Shown: positions 1 through 5,086 of the stretch, piece after piece
Layout of the letters: every line of letters starts with the position of its first letter
Position numbering within the stretch: position 1 is the stretch's first letter
Source: Atribacterota bacterium
Lineage (GTDB): Bacteria > Atribacterota > Phoenicimicrobiia > Phoenicimicrobiales > Phoenicimicrobiaceae
Length of the DNA: 5,478 nucleotides
Assembly: GCA_030666935.1 (NCBI GenBank)
Contig: DAOUWX010000137.1
Location: 1 to 5,478 of the forward strand
Reading direction: 5' to 3'
Program-made: the position numbers and the translations under genes
Notes under the pieces: model-generated
Seen by the model: the letters and a program-made list of their open reading frames with translations, nothing else
What the model was told of the DNA's origin: nothing
Databases searched by the model: none

Positions 1-108
1 AAGGGCAAGTTCTGAACCAATTCCATCTCCATCTAAATTTACATGGGAAGTAATTAAAATGTTATTATTTTTCTGCAGTACTTTGCTAATTTCATCAAGA
101 CTGTTCAT
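1..108 (-). CDS. nrnA: NrnA-type DHH phosphoesterase, N-terminal fragment
   Basis: This is the first 36 codons of a gene that runs off the left edge of the window. It begins MNSLDEISKVL. Residues 17-36 read ILITSHVNLDGDGIGSELAL, the first metal-binding motif of the DHH family (H22, D26 and D28 in the H-x3-DGD pattern), with the GS/EL continuation typical of bacterial NrnA. NrnA proteins degrade nanoRNA of 2-5 nt and dephosphorylate pAp in the cytoplasm. An nrnA-like gene after rbfA is the usual order in Firmicutes-type operons. The start ATG lies inside the end of rbfA, overlapping it by 14 nt in another frame, with only a purine-rich AAAGAAAG upstream, so translation is probably coupled to rbfA. 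The family call is firm. NrnA rather than another DHH member is inferred from context, because the catalytic DHH motif and the DHHA1 domain lie outside the window. Confidence 0.85.
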   Translation of the reverse strand, partial: MNSLDEISKVLQKNNNILITSHVNLDGDGIGSELAL

Positions 109-481
109 TATTTTTATCTTTCTTTAAATCTAATTGTTGGTTATTAATTTCATTAATTATTTTTAATAATTTGTATTGGTGTTCTAATTCCTTATCAATT
201 ATAAATTTTATATTTGGCACATATCTTATTTTTAAATCTTTTCCCAATTCACCTCTTATAAATTTTGTCGCATTTTCAAGTCCTTCTAAAGCTTTTTTTT
301 GTTGTTTCCTATCATTAAAAATGGTCACAAAAATATCAGCATATTTTAGATCAGATGAAACTTTTACTCTAGTTATAGTGACGAATTTTATCCGCGGATC
401 GTTTATTTTCCGATAAATTATATTGTTAATTTCTCTTAAAAGAGACCTTTCCAAATGTTCGCTTCTTTTAGGTAATGGCAT
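95..481 (-). CDS. rbfA: Ribosome-binding factor A (30S maturation)
   Basis: RbfA is a small single-domain KH-like protein that binds the immature 30S subunit near the 5' end of 16S rRNA and is needed for its late maturation and for cold growth. With the start at the ATG at 481 the protein has 128 residues, close to the family's usual 115-135. Family landmarks are visible: RSEHLERSLLREI at the N-terminus, NDPRI (residues 27-31), VTITRVKVSSDLKYADIFV (34-52), FIRGELGK (74-81) and IRYVPNIKFIID (85-96), followed by a polar tail. The frame stays open to a TTG at 505, but that codon has no Shine-Dalgarno site. The ATG at 481 has GGAG at 495-492 with a 10-nt spacing and gives the standard MPLPKRSEHL start. 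The usual AxG kink of the KH fold reads A71-T-K73 here, a small deviation. The 3' end overlaps nrnA by 14 nt. Confidence 0.95.
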   Translation of the reverse strand: MPLPKRSEHLERSLLREINNIIYRKINDPRIKFVTITRVKVSSDLKYADIFVTIFNDRKQQKKALEGLENATKFIRGELGKDLKIRYVPNIKFIIDKELEHQYKLLKIINEINNQQLDLKKDKNNEQS

Positions 482-489
482 ATTACTAA

Positions 490-553
490 TTCTCCAATTA
501 TCCAATAAATTAATTTACCGATTCACCAATCTACCAATTTACCAATTGAGTAA
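490..553. repeat. Octamer array, 8 units, ylxP-rbfA gap
   Basis: Eight consecutive 8-bp units can be laid out in strict register on the plus strand: TTCTCCAA, TTATCCAA, TAAATTAA, TTTACCGA, TTCACCAA, TCTACCAA, TTTACCAA and TTGAGTAA. The consensus is TTNACCAA. The array fills most of the 98-nt spacer, and on the coding strand it reads as TTGGTNAA. Its first unit contains the CTCC that serves as the rbfA Shine-Dalgarno core GGAG. Two further, more diverged octamers (554-569) may continue it. The periodicity is directly visible; origin and function are unknown. Confidence 0.8.
492..495 (-). promoter_or_regulatory. rbfA ribosome binding site inside repeat
   Basis: GGAG on the minus strand sits 10 nt before the ATG at 481 and fixes that start over the upstream TTG at 505, which lies beyond it. 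The four bases belong to the first TTCTCCAA unit of the octamer array. Confidence 0.75.
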
Positions 554-579
554 TGGTTGGATTTATCCGACCCGTTTAT

Positions 580-861
580 TTATAAAATGGTTGTCTTGAA
601 ATCTATTACTTGCAAACTATTTTGGTGCTCAATAAATCTAATTACCTCATTTAAAACATCATTAAGGTAGCTTTTTTCATTTCCTATGCAAGAGATTCCT
701 AAAGTCGTATTTTTCCAAAGCTCGTGATTATTTATTTCAGAAACTGAAACATTAAATTTATTTCTTATTCGTAATTTTATGCTTTGTATTATACTTCTCT
801 TATCTTTTAATGAGTGACTATCCGGAAAATATAAATTTATGGTACAAACTCCTAAAAGCAT
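580..861 (-). CDS. ylxP: YlxP / DUF503 family small protein
   Basis: This 93-residue protein matches the DUF503/YlxP family, whose genes typically sit between infB and rbfA exactly as here. The family has no settled biochemical role. Its position and ferredoxin-like fold suggest a link to ribosome assembly or translation, which is inference. Visible family features are the N-terminal beta strand MLLGVCTINLYF, the SLKDKR motif (residues 17-22), the basic helix to residue 35, FNVSVSE (36-42), the HELWKNTTLGISCIG stretch (46-60) and a C-terminal helix plus strand (67-90). Length is normal for the family. The ATG is the only reasonable start, because an in-frame TGA lies 18 nt upstream. The best Shine-Dalgarno (AGGAGTG, 884-878) is unusually distant, 16 nt from the start codon. 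The 98-nt gap to rbfA is filled by octamer repeats. Confidence 0.9.
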   Translation of the reverse strand: MLLGVCTINLYFPDSHSLKDKRSIIQSIKLRIRNKFNVSVSEINNHELWKNTTLGISCIGNEKSYLNDVLNEVIRFIEHQNSLQVIDFKTTIL

Positions 862-877
862 TTGTCTTTTTATCTTT

Positions 878-884
878 CACTCCT
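878..884 (-). promoter_or_regulatory. ylxP Shine-Dalgarno, unusually distant
   Basis: AGGAGTG on the minus strand is a strong anti-16S match but ends 16 nt before the ylxP ATG at 861, longer than the usual 5-10 nt. No better site lies closer; the intervening bases are A-rich. Confidence 0.5.
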
Positions 885-886
885 TG

Positions 887-904
887 ATTCCCACTTTTGG
901 AAAT
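887..904. repeat. Small imperfect palindrome, first AATGACA-type element
   Basis: ATTCCC and GGAAAT pair as a 6-bp stem with one G-T wobble around the loop ACTTTT. It is followed by GACAG, so the element ends in AATGACA like the larger palindrome at 960-995. It looks like an eroded copy of a dispersed intergenic palindrome. It lies just upstream of the ylxP Shine-Dalgarno, so it would be in the leader if the candidate promoter at 921-950 is used. Confidence 0.45.
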
Positions 905-920
905 GACAGAAGAGTTAATA

Positions 921-950
921 ATTTTACACTTTACGATCTATATTTTTCAA
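921..950 (-). promoter_or_regulatory. Candidate internal promoter for ylxP-rbfA-nrnA
   Basis: On the minus strand TTGAAA (950-945, five of six matches to TTGACA) and TAAAAT (926-921, five of six to TATAAT) are 18 bp apart. The predicted start is near 914, giving a leader of about 50 nt. The surrounding DNA is very AT-rich, so a chance match is possible. Confidence 0.35.
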
Positions 951-959
951 TATTCTAAT

Positions 960-995
960 GAGATTGCCGCGCTCCCTATGGTCGCTCGCAATGAC
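960..995. repeat. Imperfect palindromic dispersed element (GATTGC...GCAATGACA)
   Basis: A GC-rich island in AT-rich spacer. ATTGC pairs with GCAAT, then GCG with CGC, then CC with GG across a TAT loop, with small internal loops between the stems. The form, GATTGC then a GC-rich core then CGCAATGACA, resembles palindromic intergenic elements that I recall from several bacterial genomes. This recollection is not verified by a search. Its base composition is clearly unlike its surroundings. A fragment TCATTCTGAG at 1009-1018 may be a further piece of the same kind of element. Confidence 0.6.
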
Positions 996-1024
996 ATTTC
1001 TGTTTTTTCATTCTGAGCTCTTAA

Positions 1025-1045
1025 TTCTGTCTTCGGACTTCTATT
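1025..1045. repeat. Heptamer repeat TTCTGTC, 3 units
   Basis: TTCTGTC, TTCGGAC and TTCTATT follow each other in 7-bp register, and the next bases TTCTTAA continue the pattern more loosely. A shorter copy of the same family (TTCTGAC, TTCTATC, TTCTTAA) occurs at 3323 in the ylxR-infB gap. Confidence 0.55.
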
Positions 1046-1090
1046 TTCTTAATAAGATACGAATTTATTATTTCTTCTTCTTTTTTTGCT

Positions 1091-1111
1091 ATACGCTATA
1101 CGCTGTACGCT
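1091..1111. repeat. Heptamer repeat ATACGCT, 3 units, just after infB
   Basis: ATACGCT, ATACGCT and GTACGCT are consecutive in exact 7-bp register and end 4 nt before the infB stop codon (on the plus-strand axis). Related copies are ATACGAG-ATACGCT at 3254-3267 and, inverted, AGCGTAG twice at 5087-5100. Confidence 0.75.
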
Positions 1112-1115
1112 AGAT

Positions 1116-3053
1116 TCATTTTTCTTTAATTTCTCTAAAAGTATAAAACTCAAGTACGTCTTTCAATTTGATATCATTAAATTTCTCTATACCAATTCCG
1201 CATTCAAAACCAGTATTAACTTCTTTTATATCTTCTTTAAATCTTTTTAGGGAAGAGACTTTTCCTTCATATATTAATTTACCGTCTCTTATTACTCGTA
1301 TATTATCATTATTTGATATTTTACCGCTTAATACATAACTTCCTGCAATAGTACCAATCTTGGGTATTTTATATATTTCTCTAACTTCAACTTGTCCGCA
1401 AATGTATTCTTCTATTTTTGGTTTTATATAACCTTTTAAAGCAGACTTAACCTCATCTATTAGATCATATATAATCTTATATAATCTTATGTCTACCTTC
1501 TCGGATTTAGCTATTTTTAGAACATTTGTATCTGGACGAATATTAAAGCCTATTATTATTGCCTTGGAAGCAGTAGCCAACATAACATCCGTTTCGGTAA
1601 TGTTTCCCACGCCTGCATGTATAATATCGATTTTTACTTCTTCATTTGCAATTTCTAACTTTTTTATTGCCTCTTGCAAAGCATCTAAGGAGCCTTGGGT
1701 GTCCGTCTTTAAAATTAGATTAAATTTATCTATCTTTCCTTCTTTTATCTCTAAGAATAAATTATCTAAAGAGAGTGATGATTTTTCTATAATTATACTT
1801 CTTTTCTCATCCTCCCTTTCGCTAATTATAATTTTAGCAAGCTTATCATCGGGCACTATTTGAAAGTAATCACCTGCCAGGGGCATTTTGCAAAAACCTA
1901 TGATCTCAACCGGCGTTGAAGGCCCTGCTTTTTTAATGCTTTTTCCTCTATCATCAGAAAGATTCCTGATTTTACCATAGGATAATCCTGCAATAAAATA
2001 ATCACCAATCTTTAGTGACCCATATTGAATTAATACCGAAGCAACAATCCCTCTTTTCTTGTCTAATTTTGTTTCTATTATTAGACCTTTTGCCGGAATG
2101 TTTGGATTTGCCTTTAAATCTAAAATCTCTGCTTGCAAAGAAATGGTTTCTAATAACTTTTCAATGCCTTTGTTTTGAAGAGCAGAAACCTCCACCATTA
2201 GAGTTTCTCCACCCCATTCTTCAGAAACTAAATCATATTTAGTCAGTCCTTTTTTTACTTTTTCAACATTAGCATTAGCTTTGTCAATTTTATTTATTGC
2301 TACAATAATAGGAACATTTGCCGCTTTCGCATGATTAATTGCTTCGACGGTTTGTGGCATTACTCCATCATCTGCTGCTACAACTAAAACTGCAATGTCT
2401 GTGGCTTTTACTCCTCGAGCCCTCATTGTAGTGAAAGCTTCATGTCCCGGAGTATCAATGAATACAATTTTTTTATTACCTATTTTAATTTGGTATGCTC
2501 CAATTCGTTGTGTAATTCCTCCAACTTCTTTTTTAGTTACATCTGTCTTTCGAATAGCATCAAGAAGAGTAGTTTTACCGTGATCAACATGCCCTATCAC
2601 AGTAACAACAGGAGGCTTAAGAATTAATTTTATAGTTTTATCTTTTTTTTGAAGACTACTTTTGCTTTTTAACTTATCAGATAATACCATCTTATACCCG
2701 CATTCCTTAGCGATATTTTTTAAAATATTCACAGGAACTTCCTTGTCAACCGAACTAATTGTTCCAAATTGTATAATTTTTTCAATTATATCTGATAAAG
2801 AAATATTTATCTGTGAAGAAAGTTCTTTCAAATTAGGAAGCTTATTAATCTTTAAAATTTTAAGTTGTTTCTTCTTTTCTGTTTCTTTTTTCTCCTTATC
2901 AGCGATAATAACTTCTCTAATTAATTCGATAGTGTCCTTATCTAAAGTACTCATATGATTTTTAACCTTAATTCCCTCTTCGTTTAAAAATCCTATCAGT
3001 TCTTTAGCTGGTATTTTTAAGTCTTCAGCTAATTCATATACTCTCATTTTCAT
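1116..3053 (-). CDS. infB: Translation initiation factor IF-2
   Basis: IF-2 is the GTPase that brings fMet-tRNA to the 30S subunit and promotes 50S joining. The 645-residue protein is compact, with a short linker rather than the long acidic or repetitive N-terminal region of many IF-2s. Two IF2_N-type modules are visible (about residues 1-50 and 65-126), followed by the G domain from about 147. G motifs are intact: G1 GHVDHGKT (154-161), G2 GGITQ (178-182), G3 DTPGHE (200-205), G4 NKID (254-257) and G5 SAL (290-292). Domains II and III follow. The C-terminal fMet-tRNA-binding region is recognisable from VREIYKIPKIGTIAGSY (557-573) and FECGIGIEKFNDIK (616-629). The start ATG at 3053 has GGAGG at 3067-3063, 9 nt away; the second Met at codon 3 is less well spaced. 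No frameshift or missing key residue is seen. It lies between ylxR and ylxP without the usual preceding ylxQ. Confidence 0.98.
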   Translation of the reverse strand: MKMRVYELAEDLKIPAKELIGFLNEEGIKVKNHMSTLDKDTIELIREVIIADKEKKETEKKKQLKILKINKLPNLKELSSQINISLSDIIEKIIQFGTISSVDKEVPVNILKNIAKECGYKMVLSDKLKSKSSLQKKDKTIKLILKPPVVTVIGHVDHGKTTLLDAIRKTDVTKKEVGGITQRIGAYQIKIGNKKIVFIDTPGHEAFTTMRARGVKATDIAVLVVAADDGVMPQTVEAINHAKAANVPIIVAINKIDKANANVEKVKKGLTKYDLVSEEWGGETLMVEVSALQNKGIEKLLETISLQAEILDLKANPNIPAKGLIIETKLDKKRGIVASVLIQYGSLKIGDYFIAGLSYGKIRNLSDDRGKSIKKAGPSTPVEIIGFCKMPLAGDYFQIVPDDKLAKIIISEREDEKRSIIIEKSSLSLDNLFLEIKEGKIDKFNLILKTDTQGSLDALQEAIKKLEIANEEVKIDIIHAGVGNITETDVMLATASKAIIIGFNIRPDTNVLKIAKSEKVDIRLYKIIYDLIDEVKSALKGYIKPKIEEYICGQVEVREIYKIPKIGTIAGSYVLSGKISNNDNIRVIRDGKLIYEGKVSSLKRFKEDIKEVNTGFECGIGIEKFNDIKLKDVLEFYTFREIKEK

Positions 3054-3062
3054 TGTATATCG

Positions 3063-3067
3063 CCTCC
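3063..3067 (-). promoter_or_regulatory. infB ribosome binding site
   Basis: GGAGG on the minus strand, 9 nt before the ATG at 3053. This strong, well-spaced site decides the start over the internal Met at codon 3. Confidence 0.85.
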
Positions 3068-3076
3068 ACTCTATAA

Positions 3077-3105
3077 ATTATATAACCTTTTGTACAATTT
3101 ACCAA
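3077..3105 (-). promoter_or_regulatory. Candidate internal infB promoter, -35 within repeat
   Basis: On the minus strand a consensus TATAAT (3082-3077) lies 17 bp downstream of TTGGTA (3105-3100), which matches TTGACA at four of six positions. The -35 hexamer is part of the first TTTACCAA unit of the octamer array, read in reverse. Transcription would begin near 3070, leaving a leader of about 17 nt with the GGAGG just inside it. The -10 is perfect and the spacing ideal, but AT-rich DNA makes chance matches common. Confidence 0.45.
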
Positions 3106-3183
3106 TAAATCAATTTACCAATTACCCAATTCTCCAATTAAGATAGAGATTAAGATTAATTTACCGATTGACCGATTAATTCA
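3098..3183. repeat. Octamer array, about 10 units, upstream of infB
   Basis: On the plus strand TTTACCAA, TAAATCAA, TTTACCAA, TTACCCAA and TTCTCCAA follow in exact 8-bp register (3098-3137). Two diverged units follow (TTAAGATA and GAGATTAA), then a 6-nt slip, then TTTACCGA, TTGACCGA and TTAATTCA (3160-3183). The units TTTACCAA, TAAATNAA and TTCTCCAA recur almost verbatim in the array before rbfA, which points to shared origin rather than chance AT-richness. Confidence 0.75.
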
Positions 3184-3251
3184 GTCTACCGGTCTTCCTG
3201 TCCAACAGTTAGTTAATTCTCCGATTAACTTAGTCGTTAGCTCTAAATATA

Positions 3252-3267
3252 AGATACGAGATACGCT
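3252..3267. repeat. Heptamer pair AGATACG / ATACGCT
   Basis: AGATACG occurs twice in tandem (3252-3265) and continues into CT, so it can equally be read as ATACGAG-ATACGCT. It belongs with the ATACGCT heptamers after infB. A single AGATACG also lies at 1055-1061. Confidence 0.5.
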
Positions 3268-3322
3268 TTTATTCCGTGTAATCAGCTAACCATCTTTACT
3301 ATATGACTATATACTAATTTTA

Positions 3323-3336
3323 TTCTGACTTCTATC
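3323..3336. repeat. Heptamer pair TTCTGAC
   Basis: TTCTGAC and TTCTATC are adjacent, then TTCTTAA leads directly into the octamer array at 3340. This is the same family as 1025-1045. Confidence 0.45.
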
Positions 3337-3339
3337 TTC

Positions 3340-3379
3340 TTAACCAATTAACCAATTAACTAGCTAACCAATTAACCAA
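3340..3379. repeat. Octamer array, 5 units, downstream of ylxR
   Basis: TTAACCAA, TTAACCAA, TTAACTAG, CTAACCAA and TTAACCAA in exact 8-bp register on the plus strand. This is the cleanest array in the window. It ends 13 nt before the ylxR stop codon on the plus-strand axis. Confidence 0.85.
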
Positions 3380-3392
3380 TAACATCTGTATT

Positions 3393-3668
3393 TTATTCTA
3401 TATTTTTTAAAAAATCCTTTCTTAATTCATCAAGTGTTTGCAGTGGAATATCTTGCTTTAAGGATTTATTTAAACTATTTTCCTTAAAGGCAACATTTAA
3501 ACATTTAACATCGCCACAAAGATAAGCCCCTCTTCCTGATTTTTTACCCGTCTCATCAATTATAATTTTTCCATCAGTTGTTCTTACTATTCTAATCATC
3601 TCTTTTTTTGGTTTTTTACATTTACAACCAATACAGGTTCTTTGAGGTATCTTTAGATTTTTTATCAT
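3393..3668 (-). CDS. ylxR: YlxR family RNA-binding protein (RnpM-like)
   Basis: A 91-residue protein of the YlxR (DUF448) family, which lies between nusA and infB in many bacteria. In Bacillus subtilis the family member has been reported to interact with RNase P (name RnpM) and to affect gene expression; the same role here is inferred. The family signature is complete: PQRTCIGC (residues 8-15), MIRIVRT (24-30), the G-x-I-x-x-D strand (33-38) and TGKKSGRGAYLC (40-51), then C56 and a basic C-terminal half (KENSLNKSLKQ). C12 and C15 with C51 and C56 form the familiar paired cysteines; C17 is an additional one. Length is usual. The ATG has only a weak A-rich GAAAG element upstream, so expression may depend on read-through from nusA, 87 nt upstream. 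The expected next gene, ylxQ, is absent. Confidence 0.95.
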   Translation of the reverse strand: MIKNLKIPQRTCIGCKCKKPKKEMIRIVRTTDGKIIIDETGKKSGRGAYLCGDVKCLNVAFKENSLNKSLKQDIPLQTLDELRKDFLKNIE

Positions 3669-3690
3669 TTTTTTTCTTTCTTATACTTTC

Positions 3691-3730
3691 TTAACAAATT
3701 AACCAGCTAACCAAGTAACTACCTAATCAA
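3691..3730. repeat. Octamer array, 5 units, nusA-ylxR gap
   Basis: TTAACAAA, TTAACCAG, CTAACCAA, GTAACTAC and CTAATCAA in 8-bp register on the plus strand, filling almost half of the 87-nt spacer. The pair ending -AG then CTAACCAA also appears in the array at 3340-3379. Confidence 0.75.
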
Positions 3731-3755
3731 CACAAATACCTTTTTAAAATTAATG

Positions 3756-4838
3756 TCATTTTTTCTCTAAATCGTTTTTTAAATCCGGATCATTCACCTC
3801 TTTATGCTCTGATTCGCTTTTTATATCAACTTTCCATCCGGTTAATTTTGCAGCAAGTCTTGCATTCTGCCCTTCTTTTCCAATTGCTAAAGAAAGCTGC
3901 TGATCTGGTACAATTACCGTAGCAGTCTTTTCGTTTTCAAAAAGATTTACCAGTAAAACTTTAGCCGGACTTAAAGAATTGGCAACCAATGTTTTTTCAT
4001 CATCACTCCATTTTATAACATCAATTTTTTCATCTTTCAATTCCTGCATAATTAATCTTATTCGTGAACCCCTATCACCTATACATGCCCCTATCGGGTC
4101 TACCCTTTCATCCTTAGAATAAACTGCAACTTTTGAACGCTTACCTGCTTCACGAGCAATATTTTTAATCTCAACCAATCCCTCATGAATCTCAGGAACT
4201 TCCAATTCAAATAAACGTTTTAATAATTCAGGATGAGTTCTTGATGCAAGTATCTTGGGCCCTTTAGATGTTTTTGTTACTTCAAGTATATAAATTTTAA
4301 TTCTTTTTCCGTTGTAGTATTCTTCATTCCTTATTTGTTCGTTAGGTAAAAGCAGAGCTTCTGTTCTTCCTAGATCTATAATTACGTTTCTATGCTCTAT
4401 CCTCTGCACAACTCCTGTTACAATATCTCTTTCTTTATCAATATATTTTTCATAGATTACATTTCTTTCAGCTTCTCTAATTTTTTGGACTATTACCTGT
4501 TTTGCTGTTTGAGCAGCAATTCTTCCAAATTTTTTAGGCGTAGTTTCTATTGAAATAGTATCCTCAATATTATACTTTTCCTTATCTGATATCGACAAGT
4601 CATCTATACTAATTTCTTTTGAAGGTTCTGAAACTTTCTCTACAATAGTTTTTTTGGTGAATACTTTAATCTTTCCACTATCTTTAGAAATATTTATTTC
4701 TATATCATCAACATTGCTTGTATAATTTTTTTTATATGCTGAAATTATCGCTGATTCAATCGCTTCTATTAATATATCTTTAGATATTCCTTTTTCTTTT
4801 TCTATTTCATCTAATACTTTTGCCAAATTTATATTCAT
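3756..4838 (-). CDS. nusA: Transcription termination/antitermination factor NusA
   Basis: NusA binds RNA polymerase and nascent RNA and modulates pausing, intrinsic termination and antitermination. The 360-residue protein has the short Firmicutes-like architecture without the extra acidic repeats of proteobacterial NusA. Domains in order: an N-terminal RNA polymerase-binding domain (about 1-130, containing AIESAIISAYKKNY and the conserved AAQTAKQVIVQKIREAE stretch, 108-124), an S1 domain (about 135-200), KH1 (about 200-280) with the loop GACIGDRGSRIR (250-261), and KH2 (about 285-343) with IGKEGQNARLAAKLTGW (319-335). A 17-residue charged tail ends the protein. The KH1 loop is GDRG where GPKG or similar is common, still a valid GxxG. 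The ATG at 4838 is the only usable start, because an in-frame TAA lies 13-15 nt upstream. It is preceded by a promoter, a hairpin and a Shine-Dalgarno site; rimP is not immediately upstream. Confidence 0.98.
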   Translation of the reverse strand: MNINLAKVLDEIEKEKGISKDILIEAIESAIISAYKKNYTSNVDDIEINISKDSGKIKVFTKKTIVEKVSEPSKEISIDDLSISDKEKYNIEDTISIETTPKKFGRIAAQTAKQVIVQKIREAERNVIYEKYIDKERDIVTGVVQRIEHRNVIIDLGRTEALLLPNEQIRNEEYYNGKRIKIYILEVTKTSKGPKILASRTHPELLKRLFELEVPEIHEGLVEIKNIAREAGKRSKVAVYSKDERVDPIGACIGDRGSRIRLIMQELKDEKIDVIKWSDDEKTLVANSLSPAKVLLVNLFENEKTATVIVPDQQLSLAIGKEGQNARLAAKLTGWKVDIKSESEHKEVNDPDLKNDLEKK

Positions 4839-4848
4839 AGATAATATA

Positions 4849-4859
4849 CCTTATCCTCC
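4849..4859 (-). promoter_or_regulatory. nusA ribosome binding region, two candidate sites
   Basis: On the minus strand GGAGG (4859-4855) is the strongest match but lies 16 nt from the ATG. A weaker AAGG (4852-4849) is at the normal 10-nt distance. An in-frame TAA between the two excludes a longer nusA, so either the distant site or the weak one must serve. Confidence 0.6.
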
Positions 4860-4904
4860 TTTCTATTAAAATGTTTCAAGTGAATTAATTGCTTAATATA
4901 TAAC

Positions 4905-4933
4905 AAAAGAGTGGTCTTGACTACCACTCTTTT
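4905..4933 (-). terminator. Strong hairpin in nusA leader (attenuator or terminator)
   Basis: A perfect 11-bp stem, AAAAGAGTGGT paired with ACCACTCTTTT, encloses a 7-nt loop. On the minus strand the 3' arm ends in TTTT and continues GTTATATATT, a moderate U-tract. It lies about 27 nt after the predicted transcription start, so it would be transcribed as part of the nusA leader and could attenuate the operon, or it could end transcripts coming from mtaB. I recall GAGTGG/CCACTC-type hairpins ahead of rimP-nusA operons in Firmicutes; this recollection is unverified. Confidence 0.65.
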
Positions 4934-4966
4934 GAGGAGAACAACCTTTTTACTTAAGCACAAATA

Positions 4967-4995
4967 ATTATAACATAAAGCTATTATTTTAGCAA
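4967..4995 (-). promoter_or_regulatory. Sigma-70-type promoter of the nusA operon
   Basis: On the minus strand the -10 box is a perfect TATAAT (4972-4967) preceded by TG one base upstream, giving the extended TGNTATAAT. Seventeen bp upstream lies TTGCTA (4995-4990), four of six matches to TTGACA. The predicted start is near 4960, about 120 nt before the nusA ATG, placing the hairpin at 4905-4933 in the leader. Confidence 0.65.
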
Positions 4996-5020
4996 TATAA
5001 AATCAGTATCGGTATATAGT

Positions 5021-5060
5021 AGTATCGAGTATCGAGTTAAGGAATAAGTATCGGGTATCG
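5021..5060. repeat. Heptamer pairs AGTATCG
   Basis: AGTATCG occurs twice in tandem at 5021-5034, and AGTATCG-GGTATCG follows at 5047-5060 after a 12-nt interruption. A single earlier copy lies at 5005-5011. This is a third 7-bp family, confined here to the spacer upstream of the nusA promoter. Confidence 0.65.
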
Positions 5061-5086
5061 AATATATAGTATAGCGGATAGCTTAC

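Larger units (their letters stand above)
3054..3392. other. 339-nt ylxR-infB spacer, repeat-filled, no ylxQ
   Basis: This gap is where Firmicutes-type operons usually carry ylxQ (an L7Ae-family gene of about 100 codons). No open frame or L7Ae-like remnant is visible. It holds the infB Shine-Dalgarno and a candidate promoter (3077-3105), two octamer arrays (3098-3183 and 3340-3379), a small inverted repeat (AGTTAAT and ATTAACT around a 6-nt loop, 3211-3230), the heptamers ATACGAG-ATACGCT (3254-3267) and a TTCTGAC pair (3323-3336). Confidence 0.7.

Noticed and set aside
171..416. Plus-strand open frame of 81 codons opposite rbfA
   Set aside because: It lies wholly within the conserved rbfA gene, has no recognisable domain, and is explained as an antisense shadow.
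481..505. Longer rbfA starting at TTG 505
   Set aside because: There is no Shine-Dalgarno before the TTG, while the ATG at 481 has GGAG at good spacing and matches the usual RbfA N-terminus.
490..553. CRISPR array
   Set aside because: Units are 8 bp, degenerate and directly adjacent, with no spacers; no cas genes are present.
1471..1490. Exact 10-bp tandem duplication ATAATCTTAT within infB
   Set aside because: It encodes part of the LYKIIYDLID helix, fits the reading frame and the IF-2 alignment, and is explained by AT-rich codon use rather than by the spacer repeats.
1489..2958. Several plus-strand open frames opposite infB (1489-1863, 2015-2242, 2395-2583, 2442-2627, 2662-2958)
   Set aside because: All are antisense to well-conserved IF-2 domains and have no family resemblance.
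3669..3755. Promoter before ylxR (TATAAG at 3680-3685)
   Set aside because: No -35-like hexamer is present at 16-19 bp; read-through from nusA is the simpler explanation.
4905..4933. T-box leader because of the GAGTGGTA string
   Set aside because: The leader is far too short and lacks a specifier stem and the full GGGTGGTACC-type antiterminator sequence; it is simply a strong hairpin.
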